A DNA stretch of 64,000 bases, taken from Synechococcus sp. RedBA-s. Its GTDB lineage: Bacteria > Cyanobacteriota > Cyanobacteriia > PCC-6307 > Cyanobiaceae. A program made the translations under genes and the position numbers. The notes under the pieces were generated by a model. It was not told the DNA's origin, did no database searches, and worked only from the letters and a program-made list of their open reading frames with translations. Of the stretch, positions 32,447 through 41,322 are shown in pieces; the first letter of the stretch is position 1, and every line of letters starts with the position of its first letter. Location of the stretch: contig NZ_JAGQBF010000005.1 in assembly GCF_024345495.1 (NCBI RefSeq), positions 1 to 64,000 on the forward strand, in the 5' to 3' direction.

Positions 32447-33249
32447 CGCTGGACCAACTGGAGAAAATTCTCGAGAGCCTGCACCGGCCCCGGGGGCCAG
32501 CGTCGGATCTCCAGCAACCATTCTGGCTGGCGGTAGCGGGGATCCAGGCCCGAGGCCGCCGCCCAGTTGCTTTCGGCTTCACCGACGGCGCCCCGCTGCC
32601 AGAGCAGGGCCGTCAGCGCCGCCCGCGCATCGGCGAACAGGGGATAGCGGCGCACCAGCTTGCGCAGGTCCTGCTCAGCCTTGGCCGGCTCCCCCAGCTG
32701 AAAAGCGGCCAGGGCCGCACTGGAGCGGGCCATGGCGAAGCCCGGCCGGGCCGCCGCCGCCGCCTCGAAGCAGTCCCTGGCCTGATCCCAATGGCCGAGG
32801 GAGCCCTGCACATTGCCGAGGTTGTAGAGGGCGGAGGCGTCTTCGGGATCCCGCTCCAGGATCCAGTGGTAATCGGCGGCGGCCCGCTCCCACTGGCCCA
32901 GGGCCTCTTCGGCGGTGCCGCGGTTGAGGTGGGGATCTGGGTTGATCGGATCGAGCGCCATCGCCCGCTCCTGATCGGCGATCGCGGCCTCAGCCCGCCC
33001 CAGGGCCAGTTGCACATTGCCGTGGTTACTCCAGGCGGCGGCATCCCTGGGGGCCTGCTGCAGCACCTGGTCCCAGAGGGGCAGGGCATCGCCGAAGCGG
33101 CCCTCGCGGCTGGCGGCGAGGGCCTGCTCGAACACCTGCGGCAACGGAACGGCGGGGCTGGCCCAGAGCGGCGCCGGGCCCGGCAGCAGCAGGGCCAAGG
33201 CCAGAGCGATCGCCAGCAGACCCCGCCTGATGCCCAGCCAGCTGGGCAT
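32443..33249 (-). CDS. TPR protein, exported
   Basis: 268 residues. An N-terminal signal peptide (about 1-30, hydrophobic core LLAIALALALLLPG, ending LWAS) is followed by five or so tetratricopeptide repeats between about 38 and 235, for example AAAWSNHGNVQLALGRAEAA and ASALYNLGNVQGSLGHWDQA. It probably acts in the periplasm or thylakoid lumen as a binding scaffold. Its ATG shares one base with the ruvB stop codon (TGATG). Confidence 0.85.
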   Translation of the reverse strand: MPSWLGIRRGLLAIALALALLLPGPAPLWASPAVPLPQVFEQALAASREGRFGDALPLWDQVLQQAPRDAAAWSNHGNVQLALGRAEAAIADQERAMALDPINPDPHLNRGTAEEALGQWERAAADYHWILERDPEDASALYNLGNVQGSLGHWDQARDCFEAAAAARPGFAMARSSAALAAFQLGEPAKAEQDLRKLVRRYPLFADARAALTALLWQRGAVGEAESNWAAASGLDPRYRQPEWLLEIRRWPPGPVQALENFLQLVQR

Positions 33250-34328
33250 CAGGCGGCCTCCGGCCAGCCCAGGTGGCGCCGTGCCGCCTCGGTGGCCACC
33301 CGGCCCCTGGGGGTGCGTTGCAGGAAGCCGAGCTGCAGCAGGAAGGGCTCCACCACGGTTTCCAGGGTGATCGGGTCTTCGCCGAGGCCGGCGGCCAGGG
33401 TATCGAGGCCCACGGGGCCGCCGCCGTAGCCGCCGAGCAGCAACTCCAACAGGCGGCGATCGCTGGCATCGAGGCCGCGGGCATCCACCCGGTGCAGGCT
33501 GAGGGCCTCGGCCACCAACCGCGGGCCGATGCGCGCCTCCCCCTGAACACTGGCCACATCACGCACCCGCCGCAGCAGCCGGTTGGCGATGCGGGGCGTG
33601 CCGCGGCAGCGGCGTGCCACCTCCACGGCCGCCTCCGCCTCCAGCACCAGGCCGATCAAGCCAGCGGCCCGCTCGACGATGGCCTGCAGGTCATCGACGG
33701 TGTAGAACTCCAGCCGCTGAATCAGGCCGAAGCGGTCGCGCAAGGGTGAACTCAGGGCCCCAGCCCGCGTGGTGGCACCCACCAGGGTGAAGGGCACCAG
33801 CGGCACCGCCCGGGTACGGGCCGTGGTGCCCTTGCCCACGGTGAGATCAAGGCGGAAATCCTCCATCGCCGGATAAAGCAGTTCCTCGGCCACGCGGTTG
33901 AGCCGGTGGATCTCATCGATGAACAGCACCTCATGGGGGCGCAGATTCACCAGCAGCCCGACAATGTCGCGGGGACGCTCCAGGGCCGGGGCGCTGGTGA
34001 TGCGGCAGCGCACCCCCAGTTCCTCCGCCAGCACCAGGGCCATGGTGGTCTTGCCGAGGCCAGGCGGGCCGTAGAGCAGCACATGATCGAGCGCTTCGGC
34101 CCGCTGGCGCGTGGCCTCCACAGCGATGCCTAGCACCTGCTTGAGCTCGCTCTGGCCGATGTAATCACTCAGGCGCCGCGGCCGCAGCCCGTCTTCGCGG
34201 TTGGGCAGGGGAGCTTCGGCCTCGGCCTCCAGCGGATCCTGGCCTGGGCCGGTCTGCTGCTGGCGCGGATCCAGCAGCCGCGGCGGCGGCTGGGCGCCGG
34301 ATCCGGCTGCGGAGGAGACGATCGCCAT
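33249..34328 (-). CDS. ruvB: Holliday junction DNA helicase RuvB
   Basis: AAA+ motor that drives branch migration with RuvA. 359 residues, with a longer N-terminal extension than in E. coli (about 45 residues before [12 protein letters not shown]). Walker A is GPPGLGKT (87-94), Walker B LFIDEIH (Asp138-Glu139), followed by [18 protein letters not shown] and the C-terminal winged helix with TPRGR. It is first in a minus-strand run of overlapping genes and is divergent from smpB (59 bp). Confidence 0.97.
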   Translation of the reverse strand: MAIVSSAAGSGAQPPPRLLDPRQQQTGPGQDPLEAEAEAPLPNREDGLRPRRLSDYIGQSELKQVLGIAVEATRQRAEALDHVLLYGPPGLGKTTMALVLAEELGVRCRITSAPALERPRDIVGLLVNLRPHEVLFIDEIHRLNRVAEELLYPAMEDFRLDLTVGKGTTARTRAVPLVPFTLVGATTRAGALSSPLRDRFGLIQRLEFYTVDDLQAIVERAAGLIGLVLEAEAAVEVARRCRGTPRIANRLLRRVRDVASVQGEARIGPRLVAEALSLHRVDARGLDASDRRLLELLLGGYGGGPVGLDTLAAGLGEDPITLETVVEPFLLQLGFLQRTPRGRVATEAARRHLGWPEAA

Positions 34329-34387
34329 GGCCCCGACAGTAGGCAGGCCAGGCCGTGGATAGGGTCAGCTCAGCAGAGGGGAGGTCG

Positions 34388-34885
34388 ATGGCCAAAGGCG
34401 CAGGCAAGAAGGCGGCCAAGGCGGCACGGGATGCCTCCAATCGGCTCCTGGCCGACAACCGTTTCGCACGGCATCAATACGAGATCCTCGAAACCTTGGA
34501 AACGGGCATCGAGCTGGTGGGCACCGAGGTGAAGTCGATCCGGGCGGGCAAAGCCAACCTGCGCGACGGCTTCGGCCTGATCCGCAGCGGTGAACTGCAG
34601 CTGCACAACGTGCACATCTCGCCCCACAGCCACGCGAGTGCCTACTTCAACCACGAACCCCTGCGCACCCGCAAGCTGCTGGCCCACCGCCGCGAGATCG
34701 ACAAACTGCGGGTGGCGCTCGACCAGAAGGGCCTCACCCTGGTGCCCCTGAACCTGCACCTCAAGGGCTCCTGGATCAAGCTCACCCTCGGCCTGGCCAA
34801 GGGCCGCAAGCTCCACGACAAGCGTCAGGATGAGCGTCGCAAGGACGCCGACCGGGAGGTGCGCTCTGCTCTCGCCCGCCTCTAG
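34388..34885 (+). CDS. smpB: SsrA-binding protein SmpB
   Basis: Binds tmRNA and brings it to stalled ribosomes for trans-translation. 165 residues from ATG 34388. Typical segments are [53 protein letters not shown] and the basic tail [20 protein letters not shown]. The tmRNA gene is not in the window. Confidence 0.97.
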   Translation: MAKGAGKKAAKAARDASNRLLADNRFARHQYEILETLETGIELVGTEVKSIRAGKANLRDGFGLIRSGELQLHNVHISPHSHASAYFNHEPLRTRKLLAHRREIDKLRVALDQKGLTLVPLNLHLKGSWIKLTLGLAKGRKLHDKRQDERRKDADREVRSALARL

Positions 34886-34918
34886 CCATACAGTCCCCAG
34901 CACTGGCGGGGCACCGGG

Positions 34919-35917
34919 ATGTCGGCACTGACGCGCTGTCTTCAGGAAGAGGCGGCCGCCATCGCCGCCGCCTCCGGGCGCCTGGATGCCGCGCAGGTGG
35001 ATGCAGCCCTGGCGCTGCTCGATCGCTGCGCCGACCAGCGCGCCAAGCTGGTGATCACCGGCGTGGGCAAGAGCGGCATCGTGGCGCGCAAGATCGCCGC
35101 CACCTTCTCCTCAATCGGGCTGATGGCCCTCTACCTCAACCCCCTCGATGCCCTGCACGGGGATCTAGGGGTGGTGGCCCCCGAAGATGTGGTGCTGCTG
35201 CTCTCCAACAGCGGCGAGACCCAGGAGCTGCTGGAGATCCTGCCCCACCTGCGCCGCCGCGGCACCGGCCGCATGGCGCTCGTGGGCCGGGTGGCCTCAA
35301 GCCTGGCCCGGGGCTGCGAGGTGGTGCTGGATGGCTCCGTCGACCGGGAAGTGTGCCCGCTCAACCTGGCGCCCACCGCCAGCACCGCCGTGGCCATGGC
35401 GATCGGCGATGCCCTGGCGGCGGTGTGGATGGAGCGGCGCGGCATCTCACCGGCTGATTTCGCCCTCAACCACCCCGCCGGTGCCCTGGGCAAGCAACTC
35501 ACTCTCACCGTGGGGGATCTGATGGTGCCCACCGCCAAGCTCCATCCCCTTGAAGAGGACGCCAGCCTCAGCGCCGTGATCGCCGGGCTGACCGGCGATG
35601 GGGTGGGGGCCTGCTGGGTACGCCGGGCCAACTCCAGCACCCAGCTGGCCGGGCTGATCACCGACGGCGACCTGCGCCGGGCCCTGGAGCAGCACGCGCC
35701 AGCCCAGTGGGCTGAGCTGCGGGCCGCCGATCTGATGACCGTCGATCCGATCACCGTGGCGGCGGATCTGCTGGCGGTGAAGGCCCTGGAGCGGATGGAG
35801 TGCAACCGACGCAAGCCGATCGGTGTGTTGCCGGTGCTGGCTGCGGGGGGACCGATGCTGGGCCTGCTGCGCCTGCACGACCTGGTGCAGGCGGGCCTGA
35901 CCCCCTCGGCCGGCTGA
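34919..35917 (+). CDS. kdsD: Arabinose-5-phosphate isomerase
   Basis: Converts ribulose-5-phosphate to arabinose-5-phosphate, the first committed step to KDO. 332 residues of the KpsF/KdsD/GutQ family: SIS domain (about 35-175) with GVGKSGIVARKIAATFSSIG, LSNSGETQELL and NLAPTASTAVAMAIGDALA, then two CBS domains (about 205-325) with GLITDGDLRRAL. It faces kdsB tail to tail, so the two KDO genes are neighbours but not one operon. Confidence 0.93.
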   Translation: MSALTRCLQEEAAAIAAASGRLDAAQVDAALALLDRCADQRAKLVITGVGKSGIVARKIAATFSSIGLMALYLNPLDALHGDLGVVAPEDVVLLLSNSGETQELLEILPHLRRRGTGRMALVGRVASSLARGCEVVLDGSVDREVCPLNLAPTASTAVAMAIGDALAAVWMERRGISPADFALNHPAGALGKQLTLTVGDLMVPTAKLHPLEEDASLSAVIAGLTGDGVGACWVRRANSSTQLAGLITDGDLRRALEQHAPAQWAELRAADLMTVDPITVAADLLAVKALERMECNRRKPIGVLPVLAAGGPMLGLLRLHDLVQAGLTPSAG

Positions 35918-35930
35918 GCGCTCAGCCGGC
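35909..35930. terminator. 22-bp perfect palindrome over two stop codons
   Basis: GCCGGCTGAGC and its exact inverse GCTCAGCCGGC abut with no spacer. The TGA of kdsD (35915-35917) and the TGA of kdsB (35922-35924, minus strand) lie in opposite halves. It could act as a bidirectional terminator, though no T-tract follows on either side. Confidence 0.6.
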
Positions 35931-36770
35931 AGCAGAAGCAGCAGCAGCGATGGCACGGGCCTGCTCCAGCTGCTCGGCGGTATCCACCGAGAGGAAATCA
36001 CCATCGACGGGGAAGGTGCCCACCGGAATGCCCGCCTCGATCAGCCGCAGCTGCTCCAGCTTCTCGATCTGCTCCAGCGGTGAAGCCGGCAGCTCGCTCC
36101 AGCGCGCCAGCACATCGGCCCGATAGCCGTAGATGCCCACATGGCCCCAGTAGGGGGCGTGCTGGGGCCAGTCGGCGGGCTCAACGCCGCGCACATGGGG
36201 CAGGGCCGAACGGGAGAAGTAAAGGGCACGACCATCGGCTGCCAGCAGCGTTTTGACCACATTCGGGTTGTGCACCTTCTCCGCCCCCATCCGGTACACC
36301 GGGGTGAGCACAGCAGGACCTGGGGTGGTGCTGGCGAAGGCCTCGGCCATCGCATCGATCACCGCCGGATCGATGAAGGGCTGATCCCCCTGCACGTTGA
36401 TGATCACCGTGCGGGCGGGATCCGGCGGGGGCGCATCAGGGCTGGCCCCCGCCGCCGCGGCCAGGGCCGTGAGCGCCTCCACCACCGAAGCGAGACGGTC
36501 GCTGCCGGAGCTGCAGGAGGCCGCTGTCATCAGCACGGGGAACCCCCAGGCTCCTGCTTCCCGGCGCAGCAGGTCGCTGTCGGTGCAGAGCACCACCGCA
36601 GCGGCCCGGCTGGAGCGCCGGCAGCACTCCAGCACCCGCCGCAGCATCGGCTGCCCGCCGATATCGGCCATCACCTTGTTGGGCAGTCGCGACGACTCCA
36701 ACCGTGCGGGCACCGCCACCAGACAACGCCAGGGGGCCGCTGCTTCCTGCTGAAGGTGGGCCTCGTTCAC
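35922..36770 (-). CDS. kdsB: CMP-KDO synthetase
   Basis: Activates KDO with CTP to CMP-KDO. 282 residues, a little longer than usual because of an inserted Ala/Pro-rich loop after VVEALTALAAAAG. Motifs are VAVPARLESSRLPNKVM, CTDSD, SGSDRLASVVEAL, INVQGDQPFIDP, YFSRSALPH, HVGIYGYRADVL and the C-terminal VDGDFLSVDTAEQLEQAR. With kdsD, kdsC and kdsA in this window the CMP-KDO pathway is complete. Confidence 0.95.
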   Translation of the reverse strand: MNEAHLQQEAAAPWRCLVAVPARLESSRLPNKVMADIGGQPMLRRVLECCRRSSRAAAVVLCTDSDLLRREAGAWGFPVLMTAASCSSGSDRLASVVEALTALAAAAGASPDAPPPDPARTVIINVQGDQPFIDPAVIDAMAEAFASTTPGPAVLTPVYRMGAEKVHNPNVVKTLLAADGRALYFSRSALPHVRGVEPADWPQHAPYWGHVGIYGYRADVLARWSELPASPLEQIEKLEQLRLIEAGIPVGTFPVDGDFLSVDTAEQLEQARAIAAAASAAG

Positions 36771-36798
36771 CGCTGGATCCCGGTCGCTGCAGCGCAGC

Positions 36799-37308
36799 CT
36801 ATCGCCAGGCAGCGGTGAGCTCCCGGGCCTCCCGCACCAGCTCCTCCACCTGCTGATCCGCAGCCGCGGCCCGCTCGCCCGAGGCCACTGCCCGGTAGAG
36901 ATCCGCCGCCTTCCACGCCTCCGTGGCGGGGTCCTCCCCGTGGCGGGGAATCAGGTGAACATGCAGATGCCGGGCCCCTTCCCCAAAGGCGATCGCGTAC
37001 ACCCGATCGCAACCAGTGAGCTCCTTCACCAGGGCCGAGCAGCGTTGCAGGACCGGACCGAAGGCCACGGCCTCCTCCGGCAGGAAGTCGATCGGTCCAC
37101 CGAGATGGCGACGGGCATCCAGCAGCAGCCAACCCGCCAGGGGTGCCGGCCGGGGGTGATGGCGCAGCAGCCAGAGGTCCTGGCGAAGGATTTCATCGCG
37201 GGACACCACCTCGCCATCACCATGGAGGAGGCAGATGCCGCAGGGGCCTTCGCCCCTGGGCTGGCCTTGGTCCTGCTGCGAAACTGCCCTCAGCTGCGGG
37301 TCGCCCAT
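36799..37308 (-). CDS. HIT family protein
   Basis: About 169 residues of the histidine-triad nucleotide hydrolase/transferase superfamily. The triad reads HLHVHLIPRH, and CGICLLHGDGEVV near the start is typical of the N-terminus. The substrate is not known. ATG 37308 is chosen; a GTG precedes it by one codon. It is upstream of kdsB on the same strand (28 bp) and divergent from a glycosyltransferase. Confidence 0.8.
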   Translation of the reverse strand: MGDPQLRAVSQQDQGQPRGEGPCGICLLHGDGEVVSRDEILRQDLWLLRHHPRPAPLAGWLLLDARRHLGGPIDFLPEEAVAFGPVLQRCSALVKELTGCDRVYAIAFGEGARHLHVHLIPRHGEDPATEAWKAADLYRAVASGERAAAADQQVEELVREARELTAAWR

Positions 37309-37330
37309 CACTGCCGTTCCTCCCGGTTCC

Positions 37331-38263
37331 GTGCCCGTAGTGCTCAGCGTGGCCTATCACAGCCTCGATGCCCTGCAGCAGCTGGGGACCGATCTGGCCC
37401 GCCAGAGCCTGTCGCCGATCCGCTGGCTGGTGGTGGACAACAGTCCGCTCTCGGCACCGCTACGGGTCAGCGACCTCAGCAGTGCCAGCTGCGGCCCTGA
37501 GCTGGAGCTGGAACTGGTGGCGGGGAGTGAAGGCGATGGCTTCGGGGCGGGCTGCAACCGGGGTTTCGAGCACCTGGCCCGGCGGGGCTGGGGGGGCTGG
37601 ATCTGGCTGCTCAATCCCGACACCGCCCTGCCAACCGGCCATGAACTGGAGCGGCTGAGTGAGGCCCTGGCGCAACTGCCGCCCCGGGCGCTGCTGGGCA
37701 CCGCCGTACGCGCCGGAAGCGGAGAGCTCGAGCCCAGCGGCGGCTGGATCGATCCCGGCCTCGATTTCCGCCGGCGGCGGGTGGATGAGGCCAGCCTGGC
37801 CACTGCTGCCGCGTCTGCCACTGCCATCCCTGGCGGCGCCGCGGTGCAACTCGACTGGCTGAGCGGCTGCAGCCTGTTGATGCGACCCAGCGCCCACAGC
37901 CCGCCCGCCCGCTTCGATCCCGCCTTCCCCCTCTACTACGAAGACATGGACCTCTGCCTGCGGCTGGGGGAGGCGGGCGCCCCGGTGCTGTGGTGGCCGG
38001 CGCTGGCGGTGACCCACCAGCGGGGTGCGGGCAGTCACACCCCCAGCGAGCGGCGCCAGCGACTCTCGACCCTGAGTTATCTGCGCTTCCTGCGCCGCCA
38101 CCGACCCGGCTGGGTGCTGGCCCTGCGCAACCTGAGGCTGCTGCTGATGACGCTGCTGCGGCTGCCGGGGCGGCCGAAACGCAGCTGGGCGACGCTGGTG
38201 GCGATGGCGGAGGCCATGGGTCCATTCCCCACCGCTTCGCCGGCGGTTCCCCCAAGGCGATGA
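37331..38263 (+). CDS. GT2 glycosyltransferase (rhamnosyltransferase-like)
   Basis: About 310 residues from GTG 37331. Starts VPVVLSVAYHSLDALQQL and continues with WLVVDNSP, GFGAGCNRGFEHL and the metal site LLNPDTALP. A later FPLYYEDMDLCLRLGEAG is the acceptor-side acidic motif of rhamnosyltransferase-like GT2 enzymes. A longer upstream frame overlaps the HIT gene and lacks features. It overlaps the next glycosyltransferase by 4 nt (ATGA). Probably adds a sugar to a surface glycan on the cytoplasmic side. Confidence 0.88.
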   Translation: MPVVLSVAYHSLDALQQLGTDLARQSLSPIRWLVVDNSPLSAPLRVSDLSSASCGPELELELVAGSEGDGFGAGCNRGFEHLARRGWGGWIWLLNPDTALPTGHELERLSEALAQLPPRALLGTAVRAGSGELEPSGGWIDPGLDFRRRRVDEASLATAAASATAIPGGAAVQLDWLSGCSLLMRPSAHSPPARFDPAFPLYYEDMDLCLRLGEAGAPVLWWPALAVTHQRGAGSHTPSERRQRLSTLSYLRFLRRHRPGWVLALRNLRLLLMTLLRLPGRPKRSWATLVAMAEAMGPFPTASPAVPPRR

Positions 38264-39336
38264 GTTCGGTGATGCCCCTGGCCCTCTTCAACGGCAGCTA
38301 CCTCGGGCAGCGGCCAACCGGCATCGGCGTGGTGGCCCGGGAATTGGCGGCGGCCCTGGATCCGGCCCTGGTGCCGCTGCTGGATCCCTGCGGCGGCGAT
38401 CGCCCCGGCAGCCTTGCCATCCCCGCTGACCTCTCGCCCGAGCACGGCCGCGCCGGCCACTTGCGGCGCCTGCTCTGGACCCAGCGGGAGCTGCCGAAAC
38501 TGCTGCGCCGCAGCGGGGCGTCGCTGCTGCTCTCGCCCCTGCCGGAAGCCCCCCTGGGGCGAGGGGTGCGCTCCGTGGTGCTCGCCCACGACCTGCTGCC
38601 TCTCCGCTACCCGCAGCTCACCCCTCTGCTGGCGTACCACCTGGCCTACGTGCCGCTGGTGCTGCACCGGGCCGTGCGCGTGCTCTGCAACTCTGAAGCC
38701 ACGGCCCAGGAGGTGCACCAGCGCCTGGGCGTACCCGCGAGGCGGTTGGTGCCGATCCGCCTGGGCTTCAGCCCGGGGCTGCTGCGGCCCCTGGGGCTGG
38801 AGCGGCAACCGTTTTTCCTGGTGCTCGGCCGCCACGACCCCCACAAGAATCTGGAGCGGGTGCTGAGGGCCTTCGCGGGGCTGCGCGACCGCGACCACCG
38901 CCTGGCCCTGGTGGGTCCCCAGGATCCCCGCTACACCCCTCGCCTGCAGCGCCTGGCCAGCGAGCTGGGCATCGCCGGTCGCTGCGACTGGCGCCCCTGG
39001 GTGAGCGACCAGGAGCGGCTGGAGCTGCTCAACCGTTGCCGCGGGCTGGTGATGGCCAGCCTCTGGGAGGGTTTCGGGCTGCCGGCCCTGGAGGGGATGG
39101 CCTGCGGCGCCCCGGTGATCGCCGCCGAAGCCGGGGCCCTGCCGGAAGTGGTGGGGGAGGCCGCCCTGCGGGTGGACCCCCGCCAGGTGGGCGCCATCGG
39201 GGCCGCCATGGAAGCCCTGATCGAGCAGCCGTGCCTGGCCGCCCAGCTGGGGCAGGCGGGCCTGCTCCAGTCCCGCCGCTTCCGCTGGGCCGACACCGGC
39301 CGCGCGGTGGAGGAACTGCTGCGGCAACTGGCCTGA
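38260..39336 (+). CDS. GT4 family glycosyltransferase (GT-B)
   Basis: About 358 residues. The start region FNGSYLGQRPTGIGVVARELA is the glycine-rich acceptor-domain loop. The C-terminal nucleotide-sugar domain shows FFLVLGRHDPHKNLERVLRA and the E-x7-E motif within SLWEGFGLPALEGMACGAPV. This is the GT4 arrangement seen in mannosyl- and other transferases of polysaccharide clusters. ATG 38260 overlaps the preceding GT2 stop codon; ATG 38272 is an alternative start. Confidence 0.9.
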   Translation: MSSVMPLALFNGSYLGQRPTGIGVVARELAAALDPALVPLLDPCGGDRPGSLAIPADLSPEHGRAGHLRRLLWTQRELPKLLRRSGASLLLSPLPEAPLGRGVRSVVLAHDLLPLRYPQLTPLLAYHLAYVPLVLHRAVRVLCNSEATAQEVHQRLGVPARRLVPIRLGFSPGLLRPLGLERQPFFLVLGRHDPHKNLERVLRAFAGLRDRDHRLALVGPQDPRYTPRLQRLASELGIAGRCDWRPWVSDQERLELLNRCRGLVMASLWEGFGLPALEGMACGAPVIAAEAGALPEVVGEAALRVDPRQVGAIGAAMEALIEQPCLAAQLGQAGLLQSRRFRWADTGRAVEELLRQLA

Positions 39337-39359
39337 ACCGAAGCCAACCGGATCAGGCC
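39330..39359. terminator. Inverted repeat over convergent stop codons
   Basis: GGCCTGA (39330-39336) and TCAGGCC (39353-39359) are exact inverted copies 16 bases apart. Each contains the stop codon of one of the two convergent genes, so both proteins end in Leu-Ala. Confidence 0.55.
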
Positions 39360-40270
39360 AGGTTCACCGCCGGATCACGACTGGCCAGGCGCAGCACCAG
39401 GGCGCGCAGGTGGGGATCGCTGCTGGCCGGCAAGGCCACCAGCAGGGGCGATCCAGCCGGACGCAGGGCCAGGGCTGCCAGCAGGGCCATGCTCTCCCCC
39501 ACCACAATCAGGCCAGGAAAACCGGCGATGCGCTGCTCCAGCATCATCGGGACATCAGCTGCCGCCGGTGGAGCTTGAGGTGGCAGGGGCCACGAGCGCT
39601 TCGAGGGCACCGGGTGGGGCACCAGTTGCCACGGCCGGGGCAGCTGGTGCGCTGTCGGCAGCAGCCGCTCCACCCCAGGGGAATCCACGATCAAGGTGCC
39701 CGGCGCTTCAGCCGCGGGAGGGGCGACAGCCTCCGGTGGGGGGACAGCCGGAGGAGCAGCGGACAACGGCCCAGGCCTGGGTGCGGCCTGGTAGAGCGGC
39801 CCCAGCTCCAGCAGCTGAAAGCGTCCGCACCAGGGGGCCCGGCCATCGCGCTGATCTGAGAAGAGGGCCAGGGGCGTTCCCGGCGGGAAACGTCCGGGAT
39901 CGAGGGCCCTTGGCTGGGCGCGGTACTGATCAAGGCCGTCATCGAGCAGGAGCAGTCGGGGACTGCGGCGCACCAGCCAGCGCAGGGCCCGGCCCGCGCC
40001 GCGCAGGTGGGGCAAACGCACCTCCTCCACCAGCCGGAGGCTGGCGAGCAGGGCCAGGGCCGCCATCACCACCGGCTGGATCCGCAGGCGCAGGGGCCAG
40101 AGCTGACGGTCGTGGGGCTCCAGGCGCAGACGGCTGCTCTCCAGCACCAGCACCTGCAGCACCGGCGTGGCCCATCTGAGCTGAGCCAGCGGATCCGGCA
40201 GGATCCCCCGGCGCAGGCGCCGTGCCGCCTCCAGGTGGATTGCGTTGAACACAAAGGTGAGCCGGATCAC
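39353..40270 (-). CDS. Putative sialyltransferase-like glycosyltransferase A
   Basis: About 305 residues from GTG 40270, which overlaps the stop of the upstream GT2 gene (GTGA). No close family is obvious from plain sequence. However, it carries in order the three motifs of bacterial GT52/polysialyltransferase-type enzymes: Asp-Asp-Gly at 110-112 (in RLLLLDDGLDQY), His-Pro at 219-220 (in LVPHPVPSK) and Ser260 (in VVGESMALLAAL). Characterised members use CMP-activated sugars. The middle (about 160-195) is Pro/Ala-rich. Assignment is inference from motifs and context; a longer start at 40384 is possible but overlaps the neighbouring gene. Confidence 0.5.
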   Translation of the reverse strand: MIRLTFVFNAIHLEAARRLRRGILPDPLAQLRWATPVLQVLVLESSRLRLEPHDRQLWPLRLRIQPVVMAALALLASLRLVEEVRLPHLRGAGRALRWLVRRSPRLLLLDDGLDQYRAQPRALDPGRFPPGTPLALFSDQRDGRAPWCGRFQLLELGPLYQAAPRPGPLSAAPPAVPPPEAVAPPAAEAPGTLIVDSPGVERLLPTAHQLPRPWQLVPHPVPSKRSWPLPPQAPPAAADVPMMLEQRIAGFPGLIVVGESMALLAALALRPAGSPLLVALPASSDPHLRALVLRLASRDPAVNLA

Positions 40271-41322
40271 GTCGGCCGGCCGGCCGGCCGCTTCATCCCC
40301 TGCAGCCGGCCGCGACCGAGAGAAAGCAACCAGACCGGCAGCTCCAGCAGCCGCCGGACCGTGTGCCAGTGGAGGCGATGCCACCAGCGCACCGGCCAGA
40401 CCCCGTGGCGATCCAGGGGCACCAGCTTGATCGGCAACCGCTCCAGAAAGATCTCCGGGATGGCCAGGAAGCAGCCCCAGAAAGCCATGCGCCGGGCGTG
40501 ATCCATCTCATCGGCACTGTCCGCCGGAGGCTTCGGCAGGCTGCCCGGCTCCAGGCGCCAGAGCCCGGGCTGGAGCTCCTGGTAGAGGCAGCGGCCACTG
40601 GCGGCACCCCAGGGGCAGTGGGCGGCCACCAGGCGGTTACCGAGGCGGGAGGCCCGCATCGTTGCCAGGCCGAGGCTATGGCGCAGGCTGCCTCGGCCGT
40701 TCGCCTTGGGCTGGCCCATACGCTCCTCATTGGAGTGGGTGATCACCCCAATGGCGGCGGCGGGGATCTCAGCCAGCGACCACCCCTGCTGGAAGCTCAG
40801 GCGCCCGCGCAGGTCCTTGTCCTCGAAGCCCCAGCCGCGCATGCACTCGTTGAACCCTCCCACCGCCTCGAAGCGCTCACGGGTCATCAGGAACTGGCCG
40901 TAGCGTCCCTCGCCGCCGTTGCCCACCCAGAGGGGTCCAGCTGCCAGCAGCGCCTCTGGATCGAAGCCGGCGGTGGGCCAGCAATCGGCGTCCATGCGCA
41001 TCAACCGATCGCCACAGGCCTGCGCCAGGGCGAAGTTGTAGGCGCGGGAGGGGTTCCAGCGCTTCTCCCCCTCGACGCGCAGCAGGCGCAGCCGCCCATC
41101 GGCTGGCAGATCCGTGCGGCGCAGGGGCTGCTCACTGCTCCAATCCACCACCAGGTGCTCTTGGTGGTGGGGCCAGGCGGCCACTGCGGCAGCAGAGCGC
41201 AGCAGATGTTCCCGCCGGTTCATGCAGACGGTGACCAGGCTGAGGGAGGGGATCGCGCCCACGGGCGATGGCAGCGCCAATTTAAGAACGGGACTCAGCC
41301 CCTTGGCCGCCGCCAGGCCCAT
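40267..41322 (-). CDS. GT2 glycosyltransferase, tandem copy 1
   Basis: About 351 residues if started at ATG 41322, which overlaps the previous gene by 28 nt; TTG or GTG codons 40-60 nt further in are possible. The GT-A core shows LSLVTVCMNRREHLLRSAAA, LVVDWSS, NFALAQACGDRLMRMDADCW (metal site DAD) and GGFNECMRGWGFEDKDL, typical of galactosyltransferase-like GT2 enzymes. A C-terminal region with MDHARRMAFWGCFLAIPEIF is shared with the next gene, so the two are paralogues. Confidence 0.85.
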   Translation of the reverse strand: MGLAAAKGLSPVLKLALPSPVGAIPSLSLVTVCMNRREHLLRSAAAVAAWPHHQEHLVVDWSSEQPLRRTDLPADGRLRLLRVEGEKRWNPSRAYNFALAQACGDRLMRMDADCWPTAGFDPEALLAAGPLWVGNGGEGRYGQFLMTRERFEAVGGFNECMRGWGFEDKDLRGRLSFQQGWSLAEIPAAAIGVITHSNEERMGQPKANGRGSLRHSLGLATMRASRLGNRLVAAHCPWGAASGRCLYQELQPGLWRLEPGSLPKPPADSADEMDHARRMAFWGCFLAIPEIFLERLPIKLVPLDRHGVWPVRWWHRLHWHTVRRLLELPVWLLSLGRGRLQGMKRPAGRPT

